DNA from: Furcasterigmium furcatum
Taxonomy: Eukaryota > Ascomycota > Sordariomycetes > Glomerellales > Plectosphaerellaceae
Reading direction: 5' to 3'
NCBI GenBank assembly: GCA_001599815.1
Contig: BCIA01000005.1
Coordinates: 5,402,472-5,466,471, forward strand
DNA length: 64,000 bases
This document shows positions 12,148-24,100 of this stretch, in pieces (the first letter of the stretch is position 1; each line of letters starts with the position of its first letter). A program made the translations under genes and the position numbers. Under the pieces are notes generated by a model. That model did not search any database. It was not told where the DNA came from and was given only the letters and a program-made list of their open reading frames with translations.

Positions 12148-13856
12148 TCAAGCTGCCTGCCAGCTGAGATCCGGGTCTGGTCGCTTCCAGGTCTCCTCAC
12201 TCACCCTTCGACGCTTTACCCTCTCAGCCACGGCCTGCTCCTCTTCCTCTCTGACCTCCTGGCCATCTCCGTCTAGGAGTACATCGTAGCCCCTGACCTC
12301 TCGCAGGTTGGGCAGCCTCTCCTCCTTCTGTGCCATGAGTTCACCTACCTGGTCGTCGAGCCACCCGTGCTGCCCCTTCTTATACCCGTAGATGCAGAGG
12401 TATTCGAGGCTCGGGGGCAACATGTCAACAAGTCGCCTGGCTTCAAATACACTTAAGGAGGTTTTGCCTGACTTCCCATGCCGCTTCTGGTGATATGGGT
12501 CTACAGGCCTACTCACCACCTGATCTAGCTGCACGCTGAGATGCGTTAGCGCCGCAAGGTCGTGCAGTGACCCCAGCCCGTAGCCATAGTGCCTCGTGGT
12601 CGGCAGGTCCTCGATGAGCGTGGGACCGGAGGAGTCAGCCTCATCGAGAGTGTGCCAACGATCGTGGCAGAGCTGCTGGCAGATCCGCTCGTATTCGCGT
12701 TCCTCCTCGCTGTCATTGTCGTCGAATGTCTGGTGCTCAAACTCGGGCTGGCCGAAGTTCCTGGCCTCCGCAATGTCGAGGTCGAGCACCCGCAGCGTCG
12801 TCTTATGCTCGAGCAGGCACTTGCTGAGGGTCTTGAGGCTGACATTGATGCAGCTGCCCATGGTCTGGATCAGGCCGCCAAGGGAGAGGCGGAGCTCCTC
12901 GAGGTTCTTGGACACACGGATGAGGGTGCCAACGTCGGTGCCGCTGAGGTCGACATGCTCGAGGCGTAGCTTTCTGTAGCTGGACGTGCGCGGCGGGAGG
13001 ATACAGCGTTCGCTGCTCTGCTCGAGTTGGACGCCCATGAAGGTGAACGACTGGATGGCGGGGAGGTGGTGGAAAGAGCGCATGACATCCATGACTGGTG
13101 TGTCGTGGTATTCATCGGGCTGGTGGGCATGGCGCGAGTCGGGGTTGTTAACAGGATTGACAACAATGGAGCGCAGCTTTCGCATGCCCTGGTCCGGGTT
13201 TTCGACAACGCCGAAGTTGCGCAAGATCAGGTACCTCGTCAGGACACGGTGTTCAGACGCTTCGGGAGGGTCATCAGCGTATTCCGGGGAGAGATTGTCA
13301 ACGTGCACGGTGGCGATGTTGCGGCACAGCGAGAGCATGACGACGCACGCGGTGCCGGCGAATGCCTCGACGTGCGCGATGGCAGCGCGGGCCTCGGTCG
13401 ACCAGTCGCTGAGGCAGCCGATGTCGATGCACGATCCCTCCTTCTTCCACTCGAGGGCGTCGACCATGCACTGCGTCAAGTCGGCTGGCAGGCCGAGCCC
13501 GCGGACGTGCGAGAGGAGGGCCTCGTGCGCTCCGTCGCGGGGCACGTACGGCGCCGACTCCGGGTCACCGCGGTGCCTGATCAGCTTCCGCCAGTGGCCG
13601 TTGCCGATGACGAGTGTTTCCAGCTTGTCGGCGATGTTCGCATCCTCTATGCACGCACACATGAAGGGGTATGCCGCGTCGAGGTCATCGTACATCGACA
13701 TGCGAACCAGCTTGTACGGTCCATAGCCGTGGATAGCGTTGGTGCTGGGCTTGTCAGTCGTGGGGTTTCCGAGTATGGTGATCGCGCTACTGACCTGCTC
13801 ATCGCGGGAAGGCTTCTCTGGATTCCGCACAGAGTGCTAGCAGCTCTTGAGAACAT
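12148..13856 (-). CDS. F-box/LRR-like hypothetical protein
   Basis: Two exons, 13795-13856 and 12148-13744, giving 552 residues. The first exon is short; splicing to the AG just before CACCAACGC keeps frame with the second. The body has repeated leucine-rich strands such as LRVLDLDI, LEELRLSLGG and LEYLCIYGYKKG spaced at roughly 25-40 residues, the pattern of an LRR or L-domain-like array in fungal F-box proteins. A canonical F-box is not evident at the N-terminus, which is weakly conserved in sequence. The C-terminus is highly charged (EEEEQAV, KRRRVSEETWKRP). A role as a substrate-recognition protein is possible by analogy only. The exact start is uncertain. Confidence 0.6.
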
Positions 13857-14278
13857 TCAGGCCGGAGGTCGTTCACTCAGACGCCACAAGCCCGCATCAT
13901 GAAGTGTGATGATGTTTAGGACGGAAGCCGCCCGCGTTGAAACCTCACTAAATTCAATTCAGGCACCAGCCAAGGAGCCAAGGCCCCCCAAACCTGGGAA
14001 GAGTCGGTGGCCATAGTGGAGATCAACCCCGGGCTGATGGTGTTCCGGGTCGTGTCACACGCGCCGATTCAGGCAGGTTCATGATGATGCGTCCATTGAT
14101 CACGACTGGTAGTAAAAACTCAACATGCAGGGGAGTATCCGATTGTTTGACAGTCCTTCTTATAGGGATATTTGACTTTATCCCAGACTGTATCCGATAC
14201 CTGTGTACTTGTGCTCTGAAAGTGGTAATCGCCCGATCGCATTCCTCTTCGGGAACGACAAGCCATCGGTCGTCGCCA
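13857..14278. other. Intergenic spacer
   Basis: 422 bp between the F-box/LRR-like gene start and the 3' end of the glycoside hydrolase gene. It must contain the promoter of the former; no specific motif stands out. Confidence 0.5.
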
Positions 14279-15867
14279 TCACTTTACAAGCTCGAAAGCA
14301 TACGCATTGGTGGGTGCGTCTGGGTAAACCCGGAAGGTTACCTATAATCCCTTGTTAGTGACGACTTTGTTGCAGGTAAATTATCTCCCTTACCTTATCA
14401 TCAACAACGTTGTGCTTCGAGACTCCCAAGTCAACCGCTCCGCTGATCTCGTCAAACACCGTCGGGCCATCAAATCTCTTCGTCCTGATCTTGACCCAGC
14501 GGCCTCTGTGCCCAACCGCCGACAGGCCCGTGACCGTGACCTCATATGCCCTGCTGCCAGCCACAGGGCGCAGCGCCGCGAGGATCTTGACGGAGTCCAG
14601 CTTGCGGGATCTGGTGGCGTACACCTCGAAGAAATCATCAGCAGAGGGCGAGGTAGCCACGCGCTGGCCCCGCATCTCGTCGACGTAGTAGTTGTACACA
14701 TGCCACTCGCCGTTGGTGTAGTACTCGCCCGTATCGTTCCGCTTTCCGAGCAGGTTCGCCAGGAGGTCGTGCAGCTTGGAGGCGCTGCCCCAGTTGGCGC
14801 GGAGGCCAGCGATGTTGTGCCGCTCAAACTGGGAGATGTAAAACGCGCCACCGGCGGGCGACTGCTCGTGGAAGCCGCTGGATGCGTACTCGTTGATGAC
14901 GATCTCGCGCTCGGGGAGATCGTAGCGTTCACGGAGGACTTGGAAATGGTCCAGGGATTCTTTGAGGAATCGGTCTGATCTGAGGAGGTGCCAGGAGTAG
15001 ACATCGGGAATGACGTTGTTCTCAGCGATGTATGACATGTAAGCCTGCCACCAACTGCTCCCAGATGTTGCGGGTTCGCTTGTCGAAGGGCCTGTGATGA
15101 GGACGCACGGCAAGTCTTTCCTGCGACAGAGTAAGCCTCGGCCAACAGAAACATGTTCGGCCGCTATGAGCTCACCTGATTCTGTGATAAGTTCGGTTCC
15201 ATGTCGCGAGATACTGCTCCTGGGAAGCTCCCCAGAAGTAGGGCAGGTCAGGTTCGTTCCAAATGTCGATATCAAGTCCACGGGTAGCATCGTCAGCTTT
15301 GATATCGGCGATGACTCGGTCGAGGAACCTGTCGTAGTTTGTCCAGTTGCCATTGTCACCGGGCCACTGGAAGTCGTCCCCCTGAAGACTGTCGGCACCC
15401 CAGAGGTCATGCATCAGGAGCGAGAAGCGGCCGTTATACCGACGCGTGCTGCGGTAGTTGGACAGAGTAGATAACCACCGAGGCTACAAGACAGTATTGT
15501 CAGTTTCCTTTCTAAATGCCTGCGGGTAAGTGACTGGCAAATGATAGCATTTACTCACTTCGTATTGTCCGGCAACCCAACCGAGAGACCCGTCGGGCAG
15601 CTGAGCACCACCGGCCCGACAAAAGTTCAAACCCATGCCACGAACCAAGTGATCGGGTATGTCTGTGTTCGCAGTTCCATCAGTGTTATCAGGAAATCCG
15701 TAAATAATCCCCGATGCAAGGTGGGCCGGCTTTCCAGAGGGCTGGGCGAGGTTGACCGTGGCAGTGCCGAAGACCTCATCCTGTCGAATCTCTGGAGCCA
15801 ATGCCACGCCTGCAACACAAGTTGCCAGCGTGGAGGCAGACAAGGCAACGAGCTTGGAAGGGATCAT
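14279..15867 (-). CDS. Secreted clan-A glycoside hydrolase, GH39-like
   Basis: Four exons, 15559-15867, 15176-15483, 14394-15120, 14279-14341, giving 468 residues. An N-terminal signal peptide (MIPSKLVALSASTLATCVAG) indicates secretion. The TIM-barrel signature of clan GH-A is present: WNEPDLPYFWG with the presumed acid/base Glu at about 180, and REIVINEYASSGF with the presumed nucleophile Glu at about 283. The C-terminal third is a beta-sandwich. A small last exon (14279-14341), spliced through an intron with a CTAAC branch site, supplies the final strands ending YAFELVK and replaces an earlier spurious stop. The family is closest to fungal GH39-like enzymes such as beta-xylosidases, but the substrate is not established. 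It heads a run of minus-strand sugar-related genes. Confidence 0.75.
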
Positions 15868-16584
15868 GATGTCGATGAGGATGCTTGATGCTGATGCGAA
15901 TTCTGGCAGGCTCAAACAGAAGCGGGCGGTGGCCCTGCTGCTTTAATACCCATCGCGTCGCCATCGTGTCTCCTCTCGGTACTTGATGTCGATTACCGCG
16001 CTTGGAGGCTCGATATTGTCGAACTGCCGTAGATGGTGATCGACAGGGAACCCCCCTTTCCCCAATGCGGGGTTGATAGATTTCCCCAGAGTACCCTGCC
16101 CGCCGGAGCTTGAAGTTGGAGCTCCGATGGGGAGCTAAGACCAGCGGATGGTTTTAGCCGGCATGCGGGGCAAAAGTACGCAGTGCTCCGGTGGAGAGCT
16201 AGCTCGTTTGGTCGATGAGGCGGGAGGCCTTCGCTCTGGGGAGGAAAACGTCGTCGTGGAGGAAGTCGTCAGGAGCTCGGCTTTTCGGGCTAATACATGC
16301 GGGTGGCGGCTGAGATCAAGGCCGACGGACAGACAGCTCCTGACTGGGAAATCCATCAGGTGTAAAACAGCGTGTTGTCAAATGCTTTCCAAGCTCCAGC
16401 CCATATGTGGCAAATATGGCGCATGTGAGTTCCTCAGATCATAGATTCGGCGGCAAGAAGAGTTCTCCAATTTCAAGTCAAGCGTTATTGAGGCTATGGA
16501 ATTTCATATCTGCTTATAATGATAGAACCGAGATGGTCCGAAACCCTCCATTCACCGTGAAGCGTACCCCCGTCCAACAACCCG
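15868..16584. other. Intergenic, no gene supported
   Basis: 717 bp between the glycoside hydrolase start and the 3' end of the permease gene, containing the hydrolase promoter. Short open frames are not supported by codon bias or motifs. Confidence 0.55.
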
Positions 16585-18195
16585 CTAGGCATTTTTGATC
16601 AAAGACTCATCGCCCTCGGCATACGCATCAACCTTGTAGTTCGCAAACTCACGGGCCTTGATCCTGCGGGCAAAGAGAATATCCAGCTCCTCGTAAGTCT
16701 TGTTCTTCGTCTCGGGCAGGCGGAAGAACGTCCAGACGAAGAACACAAACGCGCAGCCGCCCCAGAAGAACGCGGTCTTACCGCCCCAGGCGCCGGCCGT
16801 CGGGTTCAGCATGTAGGGGTTGACGACGTTGGTGATGATTTGGGCCACGTAGTACGCGATGCGGCTGAGGCAGACGCTCTTGTTGCGCAGGCGCGTCGAC
16901 GACACTTCCGAGATGATGGCATAGCAGATCGGGCCGACGGTCAGGTAGTAGACGCCGAGCCAGGCCAGCATCATGGCCGCCTGGCCGTAGTTGCCCCCCT
17001 GTGTGTTCCCAGCGCCGACGCTGATGAAGCCGACGGTCATGAGGATGGCAGTAAGTATACCCAGACCCCAGAGGTAGAGGGTCCGGCGCCCGAAGGCTCC
17101 CAGGAGGAACCACGAGAGTATGGTGCCAACGGAAGCGATTCCGAGGCCGCCCACTGACATCCGGAAGGAAATGCTCTCGGGCAAGCCGGCCTGGACGAAG
17201 AAGTACGTCGGCGTGCCGCCCAGGACCGACCCGCAGAAGGGCTGGGCGGCGAAGGCCATGCACGCAATCTCGGTGCGGCGGAGGTCAACGCCCTTGAAGC
17301 AGTCGAGGTACGACGTCCCTTCGCTGATTGAAATCTCGAGCTCGTTCGTGTGGATCATCATGGCGACGGTCTCCTTGACTCGGGCGGCCTGGACCGGGGA
17401 GCTCAGACGCAGCACAGACTGCTCGGCCTTGTCGTACTGGCCCGTCCGGACAAAATACCACGGAGACTCGGGCGCGAACCACAAGATGATGAAGAGCGGG
17501 AGGGGCCAGGCCCACTGGATGGCGAAGGGGATGCGGTACGCCCACTGGGTGGTGTTGCTCGAGAAGCCGGCCTGGACACCAGCCGAAACGAGCTGGCCCA
17601 GGGCCCAGCACAGATTCACGTAGACGGAGAGATATCCGCGAAGGGCCATGGGGCAGACTTCCGAAGCGTAGGCGGGGGCCATGGTTGCGAAAACGCCCCA
17701 GGGAATTCCGCAAAGGAACTGGCCCACGAGGAGGACGGGCAGGTTGGGAGAGAAGAACGAGATGAAGATGAAGGCGCAGATGGCCACAAGGGACGCAAGG
17801 AGCACCTTTCGGTAGCCGAACCTGTGGGTGAAGTATCCGTTGGCGAACGCGCCGATGATGGTACCGACGCTGACGGCGTTGCTCAGGCCGTTCTGCCAGG
17901 TCGCCGTGATCTCCCAGGTCCCGGTGCGCTCGAGATACTCGCCGTAATGGCGACGGAAAGCAGGGGATGCGTAGAACGAGTTGATGAGGACAATATCGTA
18001 ACCTTCCATGATGATGGAGGTCGAAAGGAGCACCGACCAAATGATAGCTCGAGGATAGCGGCGGATGGCCTCGCGAAGATCCAGGTTGTGCTCCTCCTCG
18101 GCCGACTGCTTCGCCATCTGGATTTCTTTGCCGTTGGCCACATTGTCGAGCTCGACGGCCTGGGCCGTCTTCTCTTCGGTGATGGATGGCGGCAT
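16585..18195 (-). CDS. MFS alpha-glucoside (maltose-type) permease
   Basis: Intronless, 536 residues, normal length for the sugar porter family. Twelve membrane segments are visible. Family marks include TSIIMEGYDIVLINSF in helix 1, AFANGYFTHRFGYRK after helix 2, the PESPW motif at the end of helix 6, GRRTLYLWG after helix 8 and the C-terminal RLPETKNKTYEELDILF. The N-terminal ME-GYD pattern and the long cytosolic start are typical of the MAL/alpha-glucoside:H+ symporter branch. It sits in the plasma membrane and would import a disaccharide or a glycoside. It is directly downstream, on the same strand, of the dual-finger regulator gene and near a GH31 enzyme, which suggests one pathway. Confidence 0.9.
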   Translation of the reverse strand: MPPSITEEKTAQAVELDNVANGKEIQMAKQSAEEEHNLDLREAIRRYPRAIIWSVLLSTSIIMEGYDIVLINSFYASPAFRRHYGEYLERTGTWEITATWQNGLSNAVSVGTIIGAFANGYFTHRFGYRKVLLASLVAICAFIFISFFSPNLPVLLVGQFLCGIPWGVFATMAPAYASEVCPMALRGYLSVYVNLCWALGQLVSAGVQAGFSSNTTQWAYRIPFAIQWAWPLPLFIILWFAPESPWYFVRTGQYDKAEQSVLRLSSPVQAARVKETVAMMIHTNELEISISEGTSYLDCFKGVDLRRTEIACMAFAAQPFCGSVLGGTPTYFFVQAGLPESISFRMSVGGLGIASVGTILSWFLLGAFGRRTLYLWGLGILTAILMTVGFISVGAGNTQGGNYGQAAMMLAWLGVYYLTVGPICYAIISEVSSTRLRNKSVCLSRIAYYVAQIITNVVNPYMLNPTAGAWGGKTAFFWGGCAFVFFVWTFFRLPETKNKTYEELDILFARRIKAREFANYKVDAYAEGDESLIKNA

Positions 18196-18610
18196 TTTGG
18201 GGTCGATGACTCTGAGCTTCAGGCTCGAGCAGTTGGAGACAGTATGGGTTTAAGCGCAGATGGAACTATGTGAGCCAAATTCTTCAGCGGTGTTGATGAG
18301 CCAAAATGGGCTATCTCGGACTGCATCATGGGCGGAGACCGGGTTTATGTAGTAAGTGCGCACATCAAGGGACGAATCTTCCTTGCTCTCCTTGCTTTCC
18401 TGTGGTCGTAGTTCTCTTGGCGACCTCAAAGATCAGCTGTCTAAAGTCCGGGGAAAGTGTGGAGAGGCTTCGCTAGCACCTCGGGCCATCGGCTGGCACA
18501 CCACAACCCCACCGGAGAAGCATGAAGGACGCGTGATTTCTCCGCCGGGGTGTTGAGCAGGGTTTCCCAACCAAGAATCTATCCCTTTCCAAGCCCGGGG
18601 CGCCCAATGG
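18196..18610. promoter_or_regulatory. Permease promoter region
   Basis: 415 bp upstream of the permease start and downstream of the regulator gene. No gene is seen. Several CGG triplets and GC-rich stretches occur but no convincing paired site could be picked out by eye. Confidence 0.4.
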
Positions 18611-21600
18611 TCATTCCCTCGCAGTTGCTCGTATTAGCCGCTCCAACAATCCCGCATAGCTCCCTTCTATTCCCCACAACGACGGTCCTCCAAGTCCTTT
18701 TGGTGAGTCCGGTCCAGGCCCTGGTTGATACCGGGTTGGTTCCTGAGCGTGTCGGCCCATAATCAGCCGAGCCCCCTCTCGGAGGAGCTTGCCGGGCGCC
18801 TCTTGGTCCAGGATATTTCCCACCCTCGACATGTACGCAGACATCCTGTCGCCCATTCTGACGTAGGTCTGGACCATCTCGTCATCGCATGGCCGGTCCA
18901 AGTTGATGAAAGATGGCTCAGGGATATCTTCGGTCTCGGATGGCGAGGCGATGGCCGCTGGTCCGGTGGGTGACGTCCGGGCGTTGACGTTCTCACCCAA
19001 AGGAGTAGTGGAGGCATCTGAGGGGCGTATTGCAAGTCCCATGCGCTGTCTGATGGACTGAACAGAAACGCTGTATGCCCAAACGACAATGACGGCTGCA
19101 TAGACGGCAAACGGCTCCACGAAGCTGTCGCTGCTGTAGCGGCGGACGTGCCATAACAGTGCTCCGGCGTGGACCATGGTGAGCCTCGCCTTATACTGGT
19201 CCCGCAAGGCCCATTGGAGGACGTGTCGACGCGCCTTGGCCAGCTTCGGATTGCCAGCTAAGCCGCTCTTGGGCTTGTAAGCCAGGATATTTGTGACCGT
19301 TTGGATGTGTTGTATAGGGGTCAGGATGAGCAGCCGCGACAGATGGAGATGCATGATGGTAGGGTGTTCCCAGCCCGCAGCCATGGCAGCCATGCTGTTC
19401 GCATCCCAGTGGAGAATGTCCAAGCAGTCACACGCGCTGTTTCTCCATTTCGAGAGGATGGGGATCGATGGTGGCCATGTTTCCTCGGCGAGGTCGGTTT
19501 TCGAGTGTTGCTGAATCGTGGCGCTCGGCGTCCATGACGAGAGGGCTGTCTGATGCTGGTAATTGGCCTCTTTCGTTCGTCGATGGATCGCGTAAATAAG
19601 GACTTGAGTGCTGAACTGGCTCAGATTCGGTGGCATCTTCTTCTCCATGTAGAGAATTTCCATTGCTTCAAGAACTGTGGCTGGTCGTGGGTCAGTGGAA
19701 AGGCTTCCTGGCAATCCCGAGGCCTCGACTAGGTGAACATACCGGACTGCAATCTGTCCCTGAGAGCCTCCTCGACGGTAGGAAGGTCCCATGTGGCTTC
19801 CTTGCATGGCAATTCGGTTGTCGCATCCCCCAGCTTCATCAGAGGTGGGCTCCCAAACTCGAAGGCAACCATGGAGTCAAGCAGCTTATGTAGCGTGAGC
19901 AACCTCGAACAAAACACGGCGCCGATGAAAGACTCACCCATATTGCCAACCCAGTCCTGATCTTGGACTGGCGATTCAACCAGTCTTGAACAACCGCTTC
20001 GCGTTTCACGGGACTATCCGGTTGTTGGGGTTGAGGGCGGTCCCCAGAGCAGAGCAACTCCATACTGAAACAGGCTTCCACAAGCCGATGCCTTTCAGCA
20101 ATGGCATGGGATACGGCAGCTGCTTTTCCCGAATGCAACACGCTGATCAAATGGAGTACACGAGCTTGCAAGGCTGGCAAGTCCTCGACTTCGTGATCTG
20201 TGCCGCTGCCTGGGACCCATGGCCCAGTGTCTGCACCTGTGGAAGGAATTCGAACCCTACTGGAAAGAACCCTCTGCGTCAAATCAACGAGGGCGTCTCT
20301 GAACCCTTTGAACTGTGGCCCTTCAGCGTATCTCGCCCCAATGGCCGTCACGGCGAGAAGCAGAACCCAATGGCCCGACTCTTCAAAGAGTGATATCCTC
20401 CGGCGCAAGAACGGGAGAGTTGGGTGGAACTTTTGAAAGTAGAGTCGTGCGAGTAATTGCACCTGTGTCAAAGAAGGGAGGCTGCCCGTGGCGATGTCGA
20501 GGTTTTGTTGCTGGGCTTCGGCCCGTAGGCCCCGAAGCAGGCTCTCGTATGCAGCAGGGGAAACGTGGTCGAATGTCGTGCTGACTTCACCGCTGGTGTC
20601 TGTAACCGTGCCCGGCGATACCCAGTGACCCGTAGTCGCATTTCCATCGACATTGTCTCCAATGACGTGTACGTTGGCAACAAGTTGGACGTGGGACGAT
20701 CGACCTCGACCTCTGAAAGGAGCTCTCGCACCAGCTCCTTCGACATACAATCTTCGCTCAGATGTCCCAGATGGAGTGGACTCATCCGTGCCGCCCCCAG
20801 TGATGGAAGCGTATTCATTCTCGTCCCCATCCATTGGGCCGGAGTATCGACTTGTAGATTGAGCGGTGCCTGGCGTCTCTCGAGATCCGGGGCGGAGACC
20901 GTTCAAGGTGTCGGTCGCGGTGCACTGAATCTGTTCCTCGGCACCAAAGAGGAAGGGGGCTTCCATGAAGTCGGTTCCGGTGGTCCCGTAGGCAAGAGAT
21001 GCAACCTGATTGACCCAGTCGGGTACGCTTTGGTTCTCGGGGGACATCCAATTCAGCGTGGACATCCCCATCACCTGGTTGTCGTACGCCGTGGCTGGGG
21101 GGAACGCGTACGCCTCTTCGAGCCCAGGGGCAGGATTGACGTTTGACGGCCATTGAATCTCGTTATCGATTCTTGACGATGATGTCGGAAATGGCTGGGG
21201 TCCAGTCGCCGTCTGCAGTCCGATTTCGCCAAACGGTGGACCAGCGGCCTGCCCCTCACCACAGCTCATCGAGAGCCCGTATTCAGCAGTTCGGCCGTTG
21301 TCCTGAATCAGGGGAGGGTTTCTCGAATCATCACCGTCAGACTCGACAGCGTCGGCGGCTTCAGTGGAAGAGGCTTTCCGTTTCCGAGCCATCGGATAGT
21401 TGCACTCCAGATTCTTGGAAACGCAACGATCGCACGGCTCTCCCCTGGAGCACCGCACTCGGCTTGTTGCGCACTCCCTGCAGGCTCGGCCGCCGATGGC
21501 CCCGGGGACGTCACGGCTGCTCTGGTCGTGGGTAGCTATGTGGCGACTGAGAACATCTTGCCTGGAGAAGGCCTTCGAGCACGTCGGGCAGGTGAACGGC

Positions 21601-21827
21601 TTCTCGCTCGTGTGGATCCTCAGGTGCCGCGTCAAATGCTCCTGACGATGAAAAGAGGTGTCGCAGATGTCGCATTGGATCATGGGGACGATTGCCCCCA
21701 GGACAGCGCTGGCGAGCGAGGCGGGTGTCTGTGGAAGTGGAAAAGTATCACTGCTCACACCCCGCCGGAGATTGTGTAAGAGGTGTGGAGGAGATGGATC
21801 ACGGAAACCGGAGTGACGAGACGACAT
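18611..21827 (-). CDS. Transcription factor with C2H2 plus Zn2Cys6 fingers
   Basis: Three exons, 19938-21827, 19743-19884, 18611-19680, giving 1033 residues. Two C2H2 fingers (about residues 52-104: CDICDTSFHRQEHLTRH and CPTCSKAFSRQDVLSRH) are followed at once by a Zn2Cys6 cluster with spacing C-x2-C-x6-C-x5-C-x2-C-x6-C (CRECATSRVRC...CDRC). A Ser/Gly-rich linker leads to a helical fungal_trans-type domain in the C-terminal half (for example YFQKFHPTLPFL). The protein is a nuclear DNA-binding regulator; this dual-finger arrangement is known in a subset of fungal factors. The start chosen is the first ATG (MSSRHSG); another lies nearer the fingers. Its position between the permease and GH31 genes suggests control of that sugar pathway. 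Confidence 0.85.
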
Positions 21828-21986
21828 TCTCCGGCCACTAAAACGTGGAGACGCGTGCGGGGGAAAGCTCAGCGAATTTGCGGAGAAAGTACTCCATTAG
21901 GTCGAAGTTCGGGTGCCTGAACTACTACCGCAGTCGAGAACAGAAGATCCGGTTAAACACCGCGGCCCACGCAGCAGTCCCGTCCC

Positions 21987-24100
21987 TTACAGGCGGGTTC
22001 GCCTCACAAACACGGGCATCTCCTCCAATGGACAGTCCACCTCGACCATCTTGCCCCCCTCGAAACTACCCTCACTGCCAGACCCAGCCATCCGAACCCA
22101 CGTCTCGCCCACGGGGAGCACAGGCAAGTACACGTGCATCTTCCGGGCGCCCGGCTTCAGCACCGGGCAGCAGAGGTATGCGCTGCCGTACATATACTGC
22201 TCCACGACCTCCCACGCATTTGTATCCTGCGGGAACTCGAAGAACAAGGGCCGGATCACCGGCAACCCCCTCTCGTGGGCCTCGCTCATGAGCCGGCGCG
22301 TGTACGGCCGCAGTTCCTCTCGGATCCGCATGTACTTTCGGCAGATGTCGTACACCACAGGGCCGTAGGACCACACCTCGTTCGGTCCCCCGCTCCCGGA
22401 CTCGCCTCTTATCTTGGGCTGCCGATCGCCATGCAGGCGCATCACAGGACAGAAGGCGCCCCACTGGAACCACCGGACGAACAGCTCGCGGAAGGCCTCG
22501 TCGTCAGGGTTCCCCCCGTGGAACCCCCCGATGTCAGTCGTCCACCAGGGAAGCCCCGAGATGCCCATGTTGAGGCCCGCGGCCAGCTGGTTCCGGAAGC
22601 TCGACCACGAGGATGCGATATCCCCGCTCCAGACGAGCGCGCCGTACTTCTGGCTGCCGGCCCAGGCACAGCGTAGCAGGTTCACGATGTTCTCCTGGCC
22701 CGACTCCTCCATCCCCTCGTAGAATGTCCGCGCGTAGTCGCGAGGGTAAAGATTACCCACGCTCAGGGTCGGCCCGAGGAAGTAACGATAGTTGTCGAAA
22801 TCGTACTTGCCGTATTCCGGCTCGGCCTCATCGAGCCAGAAGATCTTGATTCCCTTGGAGTAGTAGTGTTTTTTGGCCTTAGCCCAGAGGTATTTCCGAG
22901 CACCGGGGTTCGTAGCATCGTAGTACACCGTCTCCCCTTCAAAGTCGAAGTTATTCCGGATACCTCGCTCGGTTCGCACGAGGTAACCACGCTCCGTCAT
23001 CTCGTCGTAGTTTTCCGATCGTTTGTCAACGGTTGGCCAGATGGAAACCATGAGCTCGATCTTCAGGTCTTGCAATTCACGGACCATAGCATCTGTAATA
23101 AGCGTTCAGTGTCAGCTTCATTCCTCGAAGGTTGAAGGCAAGGGCCGGGCATCACGAACCGGGGTCTGGCCAGAACTTGGGATCGAACTTCCACTCTCCC
23201 TGCGTCGGCCAATGGAAGAAGTCAATGACGATGACATCGATGGGTAGTTCTCGGCGCTTATATTCTCGAGCCACCTGTAAGAGCTCTTCCTGCGTTTCGT
23301 ACCGAAGCTTGCACTGCCAGAAGCCTAGTCCATATTCCGGCATCATGGGAGCCTTGCCTGCGGTAGCGTGGTGGTTAGTCGCAGCAACCACTTGAAGCAG
23401 AATGAGCCAACTTGCCTGTCGCGTCAGAGTATGCTTCTGAGATGCTCGCTGGGGTATCTCCGACGACGACCCAATAATCTAACGACTTGGTCGAGTATGC
23501 TTCGAAGCTCGTGACATTCTTTCCAAAGACTGCTCGGCCAATCGCGGGGTTGTTCCAGAGGAACCCGTACCCGCGTGAGGACAGTGCAAAGGGCACGCTG
23601 GCTTGGGAGTTTCGGTGTGCCAGCTCGAGGTCGAGGCCCTTGAGGTCCAAGTAGGGCTGCTGGTACTGGCCCATTCCAAAGATCTTCTCCGTGGCGTCGA
23701 GGCTCTCGAAGCGCATTGTGACATGGTAGTCTCCGCCCCGGATCGGCTTGAATTCTCGGGAATCCACCTGGATAGCGCTGCAGTTGGGGTCGAGGACGTC
23801 GCGGCGGTTTCGAGCGTATTCCTCGAGCATGACGGCCCCCTTTGCATTCTTGATGGTGATTTTACCCCACCGGCTGACAGTGGCCGTGATGTCCCCGTTG
23901 GTAATACTGGCCACGGAATCAGAGATGGAGATAGTGGCCTCAGTTGGCCCCTTGGAAGAGGCCTGCAGTGCCCAGTCTTCGGAGGGCATCGTCGGCATCA
24001 TGGTGGCTCGCACGCGAAAGGCGTTGGCGCCCCAGGGCTCGACCCAGACCTGTTCGCCATCGTAGGCGTAAATGAGTCGACCTTTCTCTTCGTATAACAT
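21987..24100 (-). CDS. GH31 alpha-xylosidase/alpha-glucosidase, intracellular
   Basis: Three exons, 23416-24100, 23160-23357, 21987-23092, giving 662 residues. GH31 marks: FGMGQYQQPYLD in the N-terminal beta-sandwich, WQCKLRYETQEELL at barrel strand 1, the nucleophile motif KIFWLDEAEPEYG (Asp at about 382) and the acid/base motif ALVWSGDIASSW (Asp at about 452), then LPWWTTDIGGF. The WLDEAEPE form fits the alpha-xylosidase-like branch better than extracellular alpha-glucosidases. No signal peptide is present, so it probably acts inside the cell on an imported glycoside, consistent with the neighbouring permease. Intron 1 (23358-23415) uses a GC donor (ACAG/GCAAGT) with a CTAAC branch site. 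Only 159 bp separate its stop from the regulator's start. Exact substrate is not determined. Confidence 0.85.

Noticed and set aside
17350..18273. A 307-codon plus-strand frame over the permease gene
   Set aside because: Antisense shadow of a clearly recognisable MFS gene; composition is Gly/Asp/Glu/Arg-rich as expected of a shadow.
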